Shown here piece by piece: positions 15,496 through 24,261 of a DNA stretch of 46,370 nt (its first letter is position 1; each line of letters begins with the position of its first letter). Made by a program: the position numbers and the translations under genes. The notes under the pieces are model-generated. The model was not told where the DNA came from. It saw only the letters and a list, made by a program, of their open reading frames with translations, and did no database searches. The stretch is from contig JAAZKG010000130.1 of NCBI GenBank assembly GCA_012799935.1, positions 1-46,370 on the forward strand, given 5' to 3'. This DNA comes from Erysipelotrichia bacterium (GTDB lineage Bacteria > Bacillota_I > Bacilli_A > Erysipelotrichales > Erysipelotrichaceae).

Positions 15496-15514
15496 AGTTC
15501 TATTTAATTGAACT
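15496..15514. promoter_or_regulatory. Operator O1 (cro side)
   Basis: AGTTCTATTTAATTGAACT is the best 19-bp palindrome of the switch. It lies immediately downstream of the cro -10 box, so binding should block the early promoter. Confidence 0.7.
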
Positions 15515-15520
15515 ATCTAT

Positions 15521-15549
15521 AGTTTAAACCACTACAAAATCGTTGTCAA
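15521..15549 (-). promoter_or_regulatory. Early (cro) promoter
   Basis: TTGACA (15544-15549) and TAAACT (15521-15526) are separated by 17 bp on the minus strand. Transcription would run into the cro-like gene and the whole early operon. Confidence 0.7.
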
Positions 15550-15555
15550 TGCTTT

Positions 15556-15595
15556 TTTTCTATTTTGTTGAACTTTTTTTCTATTTCGTTGAACT
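15556..15595. promoter_or_regulatory. Operators O2 and O3 (cI side)
   Basis: Two 19-bp copies, TTTTCTATTTTGTTGAACT (15556-15574) and TTTTCTATTTCGTTGAACT (15577-15595), lie 21 bp apart, two helical turns, so bound dimers would face the same side. Their right half keeps TTGAACT, and the left half is degenerate. O3 overlaps the -35 of the repressor promoter, consistent with autoregulation. Confidence 0.7.
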
Positions 15596-15617
15596 TTTAA
15601 TCAACAATTGTTATAAT
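15589..15617 (+). promoter_or_regulatory. Repressor (cI) promoter
   Basis: TTGAAC (15589-15594), 17 bp spacer, TATAAT (15612-15617), then AAAGGAG and the ATG at 15644. The -35 box is part of operator O3. Confidence 0.75.
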
Positions 15618-15643
15618 TTAACTGTTTGAAAGGAGTTGTTAAT

Positions 15644-16027
15644 ATGCTTGTATCAAGTACCAGCGAACGATTAAAGTATTTAATGGAAACCAGAAAACTA
15701 AAACAAGTTGATATATTAAATTTGTGTTTACCTTATAGTAAAAAATACAAAGTTAATATTAGAAAAAACTATCTTAGTCAATATGTCAGTGGTAAAGTTC
15801 AACCTAATCAAGACAAATTGTCTATTTTAGCTATGGCTTTAGATGTCAGTGAGGCTTGGTTAATGGGTTATGATGTTCCAATGAAAAATGAACAAACTAC
15901 ATTAAATAAAAATGATACTTTTTTCGATTCGTTCAAAAAATATTTTAAAGAAACATACTTCACCGATGAAGAATTAGAAGACTTGCTTAATTATGCTAAA
16001 TTTTTAATCAGTAAGAGGGACAAATAA
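15644..16027 (+). CDS. CI-like prophage repressor
   Basis: 127 residues from the ATG at 15644 (AAAGGAG upstream; an earlier in-frame TTG lies within the ribosome site region). The HTH is in residues 5-65: TSERLKYLMETRKLKQVDIL, NYLSQYVSGKVQPNQDKL, then AMALDVSEAWLMGYDVP. The short C-terminal part (DSFKKYFKETYFTDEELEDL) lacks an S24-type protease, so induction would not be by RecA-stimulated self-cleavage. It is divergent from cro and two bases ahead of integrase. Confidence 0.85.
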   Translation: MLVSSTSERLKYLMETRKLKQVDILNLCLPYSKKYKVNIRKNYLSQYVSGKVQPNQDKLSILAMALDVSEAWLMGYDVPMKNEQTTLNKNDTFFDSFKKYFKETYFTDEELEDLLNYAKFLISKRDK

Positions 16028-16029
16028 TA

Positions 16030-17145
16030 ATGCCAACCTACAAATCAAAATCTAAAACTAAAGATGGCAGACAATGGTACTACTCAGTAACTATTACTAA
16101 AGATGGTGTTTCTAAAAAATATAAATCTAAAAAATTTCACACCAAAAGAGAAGCGGAACGTGCTGAATCTTTGTTTTTAATTAACCAGGATAAACTGCCA
16201 GCCGATAAGGTAACGTTCTCTCAAGTGGCTGAAATGCTTTTGCTGCAGAAAAAACAAACTTTAAAAATAACTGGTTATAAGAAACTGGAAACATCTATCA
16301 ACCATATTCTTAATGTTCTAAGTGATGTGGAAGTTGCCAAGATGACAAATAACGACTATCTGAGATTTAGAAAATATCTTGATGATCTAAATTTTTCAGT
16401 CATTTATAAAAATAAGTTGCTGGTAACTTTAAAATCTTTATGTAGATTTTCACAGCTCTTTTTTGATGTGACAACCAATGTTCCAGATAAATTTGAAAGA
16501 TACACTGACAACAACCCAATAAAAAAAGAGATGAACTTTTACACTCTTGAAGAGTTTACTCAGTTCATCTCAGTTGTTGACGATCTAAAATATCAGGCCT
16601 TGTTTATCTTGTTATTTTATAACGGATTAAGAATTGGCGAGGCCAATGCTCTATTATGGAGTGATATTGACTTTAATACACACCAGGTAAATATAAACAA
16701 ATCCATCAGTACTAAAATACGTGACAATGATGGTAATTACCTTGTATCAACTCCAAAAACAAAAGGTAGTGTTAGAATATTACCTTTGGCAAACGTTCCC
16801 CTGAAAGCCTTAAAATCACTCTATGATTATTATTCAACCTATGATGGATTCAATGATAGCTGGCATGTGTTTGGTGGCATTAAAGCTATACCAGAATCCA
16901 ACATTCAAAAAGCCAAAAATAAATATGTCAGATTATCTAAATTAAAAAATATAAGAGTTCACGACTTTAGACATAGTTGTGCATCATTTCTGATTAATCA
17001 TGGCGCTAATATAACTTTAGTCAGCCAGTATCTTGGCCATTCTAATATTTCAATGACTTTAAACACATATTCACACTTTTATAAGTCAAAAATGGATGAG
17101 TTAGTCATAGAATTAGATAAAATACCACTCAATATTCGTACCTAA
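16030..17145 (+). CDS. int: Phage tyrosine integrase
   Basis: 371 residues: N-terminal AP2/arm-binding domain (MPTYKSKSKTKDGRQWYYSV), SAM-like core-binding domain (residues 62-150) and catalytic domain with R201 (NGLRIGEAN), K245, H311-x2-R314 (HDFRHSC), H337 (LGHSN) and nucleophile Y347 (NTYSH). All six catalytic residues are present, so the enzyme should be active. It is co-transcribed with the repressor and points at ssrA, the integration site. Confidence 0.95.
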   Translation: MPTYKSKSKTKDGRQWYYSVTITKDGVSKKYKSKKFHTKREAERAESLFLINQDKLPADKVTFSQVAEMLLLQKKQTLKITGYKKLETSINHILNVLSDVEVAKMTNNDYLRFRKYLDDLNFSVIYKNKLLVTLKSLCRFSQLFFDVTTNVPDKFERYTDNNPIKKEMNFYTLEEFTQFISVVDDLKYQALFILLFYNGLRIGEANALLWSDIDFNTHQVNINKSISTKIRDNDGNYLVSTPKTKGSVRILPLANVPLKALKSLYDYYSTYDGFNDSWHVFGGIKAIPESNIQKAKNKYVRLSKLKNIRVHDFRHSCASFLINHGANITLVSQYLGHSNISMTLNTYSHFYKSKMDELVIELDKIPLNIRT

Positions 17146-17171
17146 ATCGTACCTAATACCCACTAAAATTA

Positions 17172-17200
17172 AAAAAAGCCTTTATTTATAAGGCTTTTTT
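17172..17200. terminator. Bidirectional terminator between int and ssrA
   Basis: AAAAAAGCCTT and AAGGCTTTTTT form a long stem around TATTTAT. With T-runs on both strands it can stop int transcription and also tmRNA transcription coming the other way. Confidence 0.85.
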
Positions 17201-17206
17201 ACTCTT

Positions 17207-17559
17207 TGGTGGAGGCGAGGGGAGTCGAACCCCTGTCCAAAACGAGTCCCACATTCGAACGTCTACAGTTTAGTCCATTATAAGTTACAAGCAGTTAGTA
17301 ATGGACGACTAAGCTTACTTGTTTCCTCAATTAAATTTCGGTTTCAATTATTGAGAATCTTATCAACCTATCCAGTGTGTATCACACCAAGCCCTAGCCC
17401 AATGGAGTAACTAAGGTTGATGGCTGCAAGCCCTTAGTGGCTAATTAAGCAGCAAATACTAATTGACGATTGTCAGTTATATTTAGTTTTTGTTTGTAGG
17501 TAAACAACACCACTGCAACTCGAATCCAACCGCGCCCTGTCGAAAACCAGAACGCCCCC
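17207..17559 (-). ncRNA. ssrA: tmRNA; prophage attachment site at its 3' end
   Basis: 353 nt. The 5' end GGGGGCG pairs with CGCCTCC before ACCA at the 3' end to make the alanine acceptor stem. The TTCGACAGG and GTTCGACTCCCC blocks match the tRNA-like domain. The tag frame follows AAATATAACT, starts at GAC (17474) and ends with TAA (17445), giving DNRQLVFAA; with the charged alanine the tag is A-DNRQLVFAA. It rescues stalled ribosomes together with SmpB, encoded at 34405. The phage int lies right beyond the 3' end, so ssrA 3' sequence should be the attB core; the other att copy is outside the window. Confidence 0.93.
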
Positions 17560-17571
17560 AAATGGAATCTA

Positions 17572-17600
17572 ATTCTAAATCAATTATACACCATTGTCAA
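17572..17600 (-). promoter_or_regulatory. ssrA promoter
   Basis: TTGACA (17595-17600) and TAGAAT (17572-17577) with a 17-bp spacer on the minus strand, 12 bases before the mature 5' end, suggest a short leader removed by processing. Confidence 0.75.
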
Positions 17601-17612
17601 ATAAAAATTAAG

Positions 17613-18353
17613 TTACCAATTAACCGCAATGTCCAATGCTGTTGGATTAATTTGAACAAATCCTCCAGTATCACAAACAATTCCTATTCCTAAAGAACAT
17701 TCTACTAGCGAGCCCCTTGGATGTAATTCTAAATTTGCAGCTACCATAACATAATCACCAAGCATTTTAACCCCGTCATCTCTAATCCAATATTTGTCAG
17801 TATTACCCATTCTTCTCATAATTGCCAGTACACCATCCATATTTAAGTTATAGTAGGTTTCTCTACCATTTGGTCCAATAATAGTTCCCAAATAAGCATT
17901 CAGTACTTTCCCTTTCCAATTGTGGTTGTAGGTAGCATCTTGTACAGTTTTAAAAACTTGTTTATCAGTGGTAATACAATTTTTATTAACATAGTACTCT
18001 TTCCCTTGATAGTTAACTTTCCAATAAGTAAAATCATTTTCACCTACTAAAGTTACTTCTTCATATTTGGGTAATTCCAACAATATTTCACTATAGGAAA
18101 AAGGCTGACTTAACAAGACTGTTCTTTCTATTAAAAATGCTTTTTTATTTACTAAATTAAATTCTTTTTCAAAATATATTATTCTATCAGAAATACTTTG
18201 TTTAGTTATATCAAGTATTTCTATACCATTTTCATTAACAACTGCTGTATGTTTTAACTCAAGTTTATTCGAAAAACTAAAAAACAAACCTACCATCATA
18301 ACAATTACTAACAACAATGTCTTTAAATTTATCTCTATAATCAAATCTATCAC
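17613..18353 (-). CDS. Secreted SH3/3D-domain protein
   Basis: 246 residues, GTG start at 18353. An N-terminal hydrophobic anchor (LKTLLLVIVMMVGLFFSFS) is followed by an SH3-like region near VTLVGENDFTYWKVNYQGKE and a C-terminal 3D/double-psi barrel-like domain. Its final part reads VMVAANLELHPRGSLVECSL then GIVCDTGGF and LDIAVNW. 3D domains are found in cell-wall lytic and stationary-phase proteins, so a peptidoglycan role is likely. The aspartate in CDTGG is kept. It lies between ssrA and an FAD enzyme on the same strand. Confidence 0.7.
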   Translation of the reverse strand: MIDLIIEINLKTLLLVIVMMVGLFFSFSNKLELKHTAVVNENGIEILDITKQSISDRIIYFEKEFNLVNKKAFLIERTVLLSQPFSYSEILLELPKYEEVTLVGENDFTYWKVNYQGKEYYVNKNCITTDKQVFKTVQDATYNHNWKGKVLNAYLGTIIGPNGRETYYNLNMDGVLAIMRRMGNTDKYWIRDDGVKMLGDYVMVAANLELHPRGSLVECSLGIGIVCDTGGFVQINPTALDIAVNW

Positions 18354-18402
18354 TCTTTCTTATATAGACCAGTTCATTATAGCATGATTATTTTATTAGC
18401 CA

Positions 18403-19767
18403 TTATTCTAAAATCTTTCTAGCAACATGCACTCCGCTAGCGGAAGCATGGGAAAGAGAATGGGTAATACCACTACCATCTCCAATAATATATAAGTTTT
18501 TATATTTAGACTGTAAGTTTTCATCCACACTTACTTCTAAATTATAGAACTTAACTTCCACACCATATAATAAAGTATCATCATTAGCCATGCCTGGAGC
18601 AATTTTATCTAGAGCATAAATCATTTCGATAATCCCATCTAAAATTCTTTTTGGTAAAACTAAGCTCAAATCGCCAGGAGTCGCATTTAATGTTGGGGTC
18701 ACAAAAGACTGCTCCATTCTGCTTTCTGTTGATCTTCTTCCTCTGATTAAATCTCCAAATCTTTGAACCAAAACCCCTCCCCCTAACATATTTGATAATC
18801 TTGCGATACTTTCTCCATAGCCATTTGAGTCTTTAAATGGTTCAGAAAAACGTTTAGCTACTAGCAGAGCAAAATTTGTATTATTTGTATGTTTTCTTTC
18901 ATCCCCATAACTATGACCATTGACTGTGATAATTCCATTAGTATTTTCATTTACCACTACCCCTTTTGGATTCATACAGAAGGTTCTGACCATGTCTCCA
19001 TATTTTTTGGTACGATATACTATTTTACTTTCATATAATTCATCAGTAATATGTGAAAATACTTCAGCTGGTATTTCAACTCTTACTCCTATATCAACTC
19101 TATTACTTTTTGTTGGTATATTTAACTTTTGGCAAACTTCTTCCATCCATTTGCTTCCAACTCTTCCTACTGACATAACACAATATTTACAATCATAGAA
19201 ATCATTTTTACAAATGACTCTATAACCATCTTCAATAACTTCTAATTTTAAAACTGGTTGATTGAAATAAAAAGTTACTTTATCTTTAAGTTCCTTATAT
19301 AAGTTCTCTAAAACAATATAATTTATATCCGTTCCTAAATGTCTAACTGATGCATCTAGTAAATGTAAATCATTTTGCATACAAATTTTTTTGAATTTTG
19401 TTCCAGCAGTTGAATATAGTTTTGTGTTTTCTCCTCCATAATTCATATTAATTTCATCTACATATTTCATCAATTCTAAAGCTCTTTTTTTGCCAATATA
19501 TTCATATAATGTTCCACCAAAATCATTGGTAATATTGTATTTCCCATCTGAAAAAGCCCCTGCTCCTCCAAACCCTGACATGATTGAACAGTTTTTGCAA
19601 TTAATACAACTCTTTATTTTTTCTCCATCAATTGGACATTTTCTTTTATCTAAGGTATTTCCAACTTCAAAAACAGCTACTTTCAAATCTGGATTCTTTT
19701 TTGTTAATTCAAAAGCTGAAAAGATGCCTCCTGGTCCAGCTCCGATAATAATTACATCGTACTTCAT
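18403..19767 (-). CDS. FAD-dependent dehydrogenase (COG2509-like)
   Basis: 454 residues from ATG 19767, chosen because GGAGG lies seven bases upstream. N-terminal Rossmann FAD motif VIIIGAGPGGIFSAFELTKK, then a cysteine group CPIDGEKIKSCINCKNC that could bind a metal or iron-sulphur centre, then GFGGAGAFSDGKYN. The C-terminal FAD-binding end is IIGDGSGITHSLSHASASGV. Uncharacterised FAD dehydrogenases of this type are widespread in anaerobic Bacillota; the substrate is unknown. Confidence 0.8.
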   Translation of the reverse strand: MKYDVIIIGAGPGGIFSAFELTKKNPDLKVAVFEVGNTLDKRKCPIDGEKIKSCINCKNCSIMSGFGGAGAFSDGKYNITNDFGGTLYEYIGKKRALELMKYVDEINMNYGGENTKLYSTAGTKFKKICMQNDLHLLDASVRHLGTDINYIVLENLYKELKDKVTFYFNQPVLKLEVIEDGYRVICKNDFYDCKYCVMSVGRVGSKWMEEVCQKLNIPTKSNRVDIGVRVEIPAEVFSHITDELYESKIVYRTKKYGDMVRTFCMNPKGVVVNENTNGIITVNGHSYGDERKHTNNTNFALLVAKRFSEPFKDSNGYGESIARLSNMLGGGVLVQRFGDLIRGRRSTESRMEQSFVTPTLNATPGDLSLVLPKRILDGIIEMIYALDKIAPGMANDDTLLYGVEVKFYNLEVSVDENLQSKYKNLYIIGDGSGITHSLSHASASGVHVARKILE

Positions 19768-19838
19768 AAAAACCTCCGACTTTTCATCTGTTAGCATATT
19801 AATTATAACATTTATCCTTTTACTTCGCTTCAAAAGAA

Positions 19839-19858
19839 AAAGTAGGTTAACCTACTTT
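19839..19858 (-). terminator. Terminator after rhaD
   Basis: AAAGTAGGTTAACCTACTTT is a perfect 20-base palindrome starting at the rhaD stop, followed by T-rich TTTCTTTT on the minus strand. Confidence 0.75.
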
Positions 19859-20669
19859 AATCTAAAAATTCTTTTCGATAATTTAGCTTAAAGGCCTCAG
19901 CCAATTTTTTTAGATTTTCATCTGTAATGGTATTTATTCTTTCTAAATGGGAAGTCATCATATAAATTCTAGCGGCTTTTTCTACAGTTTCTATTAAACC
20001 AAAGGCTTCATCCAAATCTTTTCCAACTCCATAAATGCCATGATGAGCCCAAATGACAATACGATAGTGTTCCATCTTTTTAGCTGTTGCTTGACCAATT
20101 TCATTTGTTCCACAAACCATCCATGGTAGTACTCCCACTCCTTCTGAAAAAACAATAATACATTCAGTTTCAAACTGCCATAATGTTTTTGTAAATACTT
20201 TATCATCTAATGGCAAAACATAAGTTAAAGCTAAGATGTTATCAGGATGGCAATGAATCACAACTCTATTAGTTGGGTCAATTTTTAATCTGGTGATATG
20301 AGTCATCAAATGAGCTGAAAGTTCGCTAGTAAACTTACCTCCATCATTATAGCCCCACAATAATTGAGCTGTGGTTCCATCTTCTTTTATTCTGATAATC
20401 CCTAAATTATCTTCTGGATTTTTTTCAACATTTTTAAAATATTTACCTGTTCCTGTAACAATAAAATATTTACCAACTAAATCAGTAGCATCAAAACCTG
20501 TTGGTATTTCTCTAATTACTTTTGTTAAATCTAAATATTCAACCAGTTGTTTTTCTTCTAACATATATGAGATGTTTCCACCATTTCTTTCATCCCAGCC
20601 TAATCGGTACATATTTGAACACATTTGAGATAACTCGACTACAAATGGTGCTTTTAAAATATTTTTCAT
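19857..20669 (-). CDS. rhaD: Rhamnulose-1-phosphate aldolase
   Basis: 270 residues from ATG 20669 (GGAGAAG seven bases upstream). A class II aldolase fold with GGNISYML near the N-terminus, FTSELSAHLMTH (catalytic Glu), VVIHCHPDN (two zinc His) and VIWAHHGIYGVG (third zinc His). It splits L-rhamnulose-1-phosphate into DHAP and lactaldehyde. No rhaA or rhaB is nearby, though a fucose-isomerase-like gene lies 8 kb away. It starts 22 bases after dut and may share its transcript. Confidence 0.85.
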   Translation of the reverse strand: MKNILKAPFVVELSQMCSNMYRLGWDERNGGNISYMLEEKQLVEYLDLTKVIREIPTGFDATDLVGKYFIVTGTGKYFKNVEKNPEDNLGIIRIKEDGTTAQLLWGYNDGGKFTSELSAHLMTHITRLKIDPTNRVVIHCHPDNILALTYVLPLDDKVFTKTLWQFETECIIVFSEGVGVLPWMVCGTNEIGQATAKKMEHYRIVIWAHHGIYGVGKDLDEAFGLIETVEKAARIYMMTSHLERINTITDENLKKLAEAFKLNYRKEFLD

Positions 20670-20691
20670 ATTTATCTTCTCCAATTATCAA

Positions 20692-21120
20692 TTATTTTCC
20701 AGTGGAACCAAATCCACCTTCTCCTCTTTCAGTCTCATTTAAATTTTCAACTTCTTCAAATTCAATTGATAAATAAGGCAAAACTATTAATTGAGCAATA
20801 CGATCTCCCTTACTAATAAACTGATGTCTTTCCGAATCATTATGAAGTAAAACGATAATTTCTCCTCGATAATCAGAGTCAATAACTCCAACACAGTTTG
20901 CTGGTCTAACTCTTTTTTTGCTGGCTAAACCGCTTCTAGCAAATATTCCACCAAAATAACCTTCAGGAATTTCAATTGCTAAACCTGTTGATACTTTAGT
21001 AGTGTTATGAGGAAAAATAACCTCATCTTTAGTAGCATACAAATCATAACCCGCTGCATAATCACTTCCCTTAGTAGGAATTATTGCATCTTCATTAACC
21101 TTTTTAATATTAATTTTCAT
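20692..21120 (-). CDS. dut: dUTP diphosphatase
   Basis: 142 residues, trimeric dUTPase with all five motifs: GYDLYA (I), ARSGLASKKRV (II), GVIDSDYRGEIIV (III), GDRIAQLIV (IV) and GGFGSTG (V). It hydrolyses dUTP to dUMP and PPi, keeping uracil out of DNA. It lies well outside the prophage, in host sequence. Confidence 0.95.
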   Translation of the reverse strand: MKINIKKVNEDAIIPTKGSDYAAGYDLYATKDEVIFPHNTTKVSTGLAIEIPEGYFGGIFARSGLASKKRVRPANCVGVIDSDYRGEIIVLLHNDSERHQFISKGDRIAQLIVLPYLSIEFEEVENLNETERGEGGFGSTGK

Positions 21121-21224
21121 TTTTTACCTCCAACTGAATATCTGCTTACAACATCTATTATAACCTATTAGGAAGCAATAAAATAATTCATTTCTTCATA
21201 TTAATATAACAAATGATTCCCAAA

Positions 21225-21280
21225 TAAAAAATTCCCTCCTTTTAAATTAACTTAATCAATTTTCAAAATAGGGAATTATA
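21225..21280 (-). terminator. Terminator after phoR
   Basis: On the minus strand AATTCCC pairs with GGGAATT across a loop of about 35 bases, followed by TTTTTTATTT. It ends the pst-pho operon. Confidence 0.55.
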
Positions 21281-21285
21281 TTTAA

Positions 21286-22932
21286 TTAAAATGTTATTGT
21301 GATTGTTGTGCCTTTACCAACTTTGCTATCAATTTTGATTTTTCCTCCGTGATAAGCTACAGCATTTTTGACTATTGAAAGCCCTAAACCTGTTCCTCCA
21401 GTTTCTTTAGAGTGACTTTTATCAACTCGATAGAAACGCTCGAAAACACGTGACTGATGCTCGCTAGCAATGCCAATCCCATTATCCTTTACTTCAAGAA
21501 TAATGTTTCCACCTTTATTTTTTAGTTTAACATTTACTTTGCCGCCCTTTTTACTATAGCGAATAGCATTGTCACAAAGATTATAAACAATCTCATAAAG
21601 ATATCTTTTAATACCTTTAATTTCACAAGATTCTCCCTCAACTTCAATTTCCACTTCTTTTTGTTGAGCTAATAAAGTTAATGCCTCAACAACCTCTTTA
21701 GTAATCTTATAAAGGTCAACCGTCTCTTTATTAAGTTCACTGTTTTCATCTAATTGAGAAAGATCAATAATATCATTTATCAAAGACACTAGCCTAGTGG
21801 CTTCTTTTTTTATATTATCAATAAATTTCTTTGTATCTTCTGGTTTTACTAAATCATTTTCCAAAAGCTCTGCACTTCCTATTATTGATTGCAGTGGGGT
21901 TTTAAGTTCGTGAGAAACATTGGCTGTAAACTCTTTACGGTTACGTTCAGCAAATGCTTTTTCAGTTATATCAAAAGATAAAATAACCACACCTTCCGTA
22001 TTTCCTTCCAATTCAATACGATTAATAATAAATTGATATTCAATACCATCTCTTTCTTCACGCAATTCACTATGTTTGCCTTCCATAGCTTTTTTAATGG
22101 CCTTACTCATATTTATACTTCTATCAACTGTCAAAAAATCACGGCCAATAAAAGAATCATCTACACCAAACAATTTTTTGGCAGCATCATTAATACTGAC
22201 TACTACACCATTTTTATTAAGTAAAACAAGCCCTTCATTCATAGCATTTGTAATCTGTTCAAACTCATCAGACTTTTGCTTTAGTTCTTGTATTTGATTA
22301 TTAATTTTTCTATTCTGTCTTCTTATCTTATTTAACATTGGTGCAAGTTCTTCATAAGTATCGTTTTCTAAAAGATTTTCCACATCTAATTCATTAAGTG
22401 GTTTAACAATATTTTTTGCCATTTTATTGGCCATTACTAAAGCTAGCACCAAAGCTATAATAACAATTACAAAAATTGCTGGTGTCATGATGACAAGCAA
22501 AGCTGTAACTGTCAATTGATTTATAGCAATACGAAGCACATTACCATTTTCGAGCAATACTGCTTCATAAAATGTTTTTTTGCCAAGTGTTTCAGAATAT
22601 CTTGCGCTACTTCCTTTTCCAGTTTTTAATGCTTGATCTATTTCTTTGCGGTCTAAGTGATTTTCCATTTCATTTGCCTTGGCTTTTGAATCATATAAAA
22701 CTACACCATCATGGGCAACTAAAGTCAAACGAAAAATTGAGGATTTAAAACTATCAAAATATTCCTCTCCATATTTTTCTACATTAACTGCAACAATAGA
22801 TAATTCTTCTTTTAATCTGGTTACTTGTGATTTATTAAAATAATTATATAAAAAACTGCTGGCGACAAAAAGGCTTGTTATCAACACAACCATTGAACTC
22901 AAGATTATGGAACGAAATATTTTTTTTGTCAT
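21286..22932 (-). CDS. phoR: Phosphate sensor histidine kinase
   Basis: 548 residues. TM1 at 9-31, an extracytoplasmic sensor region, TM2 at 142-165, a HAMP-like linker, a PAS domain (ITNAMNEGLVLLNKNGVVVS), HisKA with H-box NVSHELKTPLQSI, and an HATPase with N (NLCDNAIRYS), G1 (DNGIGI) and G2 (GGTGLGLSIV) boxes. It overlaps the response regulator gene by the ATGA junction. The PhoR name rests on domain layout plus location directly behind pst-phoU. Confidence 0.88.
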   Translation of the reverse strand: MTKKIFRSIILSSMVVLITSLFVASSFLYNYFNKSQVTRLKEELSIVAVNVEKYGEEYFDSFKSSIFRLTLVAHDGVVLYDSKAKANEMENHLDRKEIDQALKTGKGSSARYSETLGKKTFYEAVLLENGNVLRIAINQLTVTALLVIMTPAIFVIVIIALVLALVMANKMAKNIVKPLNELDVENLLENDTYEELAPMLNKIRRQNRKINNQIQELKQKSDEFEQITNAMNEGLVLLNKNGVVVSINDAAKKLFGVDDSFIGRDFLTVDRSINMSKAIKKAMEGKHSELREERDGIEYQFIINRIELEGNTEGVVILSFDITEKAFAERNRKEFTANVSHELKTPLQSIIGSAELLENDLVKPEDTKKFIDNIKKEATRLVSLINDIIDLSQLDENSELNKETVDLYKITKEVVEALTLLAQQKEVEIEVEGESCEIKGIKRYLYEIVYNLCDNAIRYSKKGGKVNVKLKNKGGNIILEVKDNGIGIASEHQSRVFERFYRVDKSHSKETGGTGLGLSIVKNAVAYHGGKIKIDSKVGKGTTITITF

Positions 22933-23603
22933 TTTTTCCCCTCCAATCGATAACCAACACCGATTATTGTTTCAATACGAGATCCTTGCTCTTTCAACTT
23001 TTGTCGAAGATTTTTAATGTGCATGTCAACTGTTCTTGACTCGCCAAGATAATCAATCCCCCACACTTCCGAAAGTAATTTTTCACGAGAAAAAACAATC
23101 CCAGGATTTGACATAAATAATTTAAGCAGTTCATACTCCTTATAAGTAAGTTCTACTTTTTCTTTAGCTACTGTCACAAGATGTTCTTTATCATTGAGCA
23201 TAATTTCTCCAACATACAGAATTTCTTCTTTATCAATCGGTTGATAACGCCTCAACACAGCTTTAATTCGCGATACCATTTCCATAACACCAAAAGGCTT
23301 GACAAGATAATCATCTGCACCCATATCAAGACCAAGAATTTTATCCATTTCTTCCCCTTTGGCTGTTGCCATAATAACTGGGATTTCTCTAGTTTCAGGA
23401 TTTCTTCTAATTTCCTTTAATACTTCAATCCCATCTTTTCCAGGCAACATTATATCTAACACGATTAAATCAGGTTTTTCAGTTTTTAAAGCTTCAAGCA
23501 TTGAAATGCCATCAGCAAATCCTCTGGCTTCAAAACCAGTTTGTGTCAGGGTATAAACTTCTATTTCACGAATAGTATTGTCATCATCAACACACCAAAT
23601 CAT
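22929..23603 (-). CDS. phoP: Phosphate response regulator, OmpR family
   Basis: 224 residues: receiver domain with acidic pair CVDDD, phosphoacceptor D in LIVLDIMLPGKDG, conserved T in MATAKG and K in LVKPFG; then a winged-helix DNA-binding domain (ELTYKEYELLKLF to RTVDMHIKNLRQKL). It is expected to bind the Pho box upstream of pstS and so control its own operon. Coupled to phoR downstream, two bases after phoU ends. Confidence 0.88.
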   Translation of the reverse strand: MIWCVDDDNTIREIEVYTLTQTGFEARGFADGISMLEALKTEKPDLIVLDIMLPGKDGIEVLKEIRRNPETREIPVIMATAKGEEMDKILGLDMGADDYLVKPFGVMEMVSRIKAVLRRYQPIDKEEILYVGEIMLNDKEHLVTVAKEKVELTYKEYELLKLFMSNPGIVFSREKLLSEVWGIDYLGESRTVDMHIKNLRQKLKEQGSRIETIIGVGYRLEGKK

Positions 23604-23604
23604 T

Positions 23605-24261
23605 TTATTCTCCTTGTAAATGAATACCAGTTACTGAAAATATTACCCACTCTGCAATATTAGTTGCATGGTCTCCAATACGCTCAAAGTATTTAGCTAT
23701 CATTAATAAATCTAAAGCATATTCCCCATCAGCAATATTTTCAGAAATCATCTTAATAAGTCTCTCTTTTACACGAACGAAGGCTTCATCTACCAAATCA
23801 TCGTGCTTTAAAACTGCTTTCGCTAACTCAAGATCTTCGTTGACATAAGCATCAATACTTTCGGTAACCATTTTAATTGTTGCTTCTGCCATTAAACTAA
23901 TGTAAATACATTCGTCTCCTACTCTACCATCAAGAGAAGCAACAATTTCTGCAATATCTTCTGCTTGGTCACCAATTCTTTCCATGTCAGTAATCATTTT
24001 AAGAGCTGCTGAAATAACACGAAGGTCTTTAGCTACAGGTTGTTGTTGAAGCAACAATTTCAAACAAATAGATTCGATTTCTCTTTCAAGATCATCTATT
24101 TTTCGACCTTCATCTTTTGCTTTACGGGCATCCTCGAGATTGCCTTCAAATAATGCATTGGTAGAAAGTGCAATCATGTTTTCACATTCTGCACCCATTT
24201 CAATCATCTTTCTTCTTAGATGGTTGAGTTGTTCATCAAATCTGCTCCTCATTATTATCAC
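23605..24261 (-). CDS. phoU: Phosphate transport regulator PhoU
   Basis: 218 residues, two three-helix bundles typical of PhoU. Metal-binding motifs of type ExxxD appear in [20 protein letters not shown] and again in [20 protein letters not shown]. PhoU mediates between the Pst transporter and the PhoR kinase and prevents excess phosphate uptake. It overlaps pstB by four bases. Confidence 0.93.
   Translation of the reverse strand: MIIMRSRFDEQLNHLRRKMIEMGAECENMIALSTNALFEGNLEDARKAKDEGRKIDDLEREIESICLKLLLQQQPVAKDLRVISAALKMITDMERIGDQAEDIAEIVASLDGRVGDECIYISLMAEATIKMVTESIDAYVNEDLELAKAVLKHDDLVDEAFVRVKERLIKMISENIADGEYALDLLMIAKYFERIGDHATNIAEWVIFSVTGIHLQGE

Noticed and set aside
19994-20206. Minus-strand alternate frame inside rhaD
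   Set aside because: It lies wholly inside rhaD in another frame and has no independent start signals.
20692-21120. dUTPase as a phage gene
   Set aside because: It lies beyond the ssrA attachment site, among host genes, so it is taken as chromosomal.
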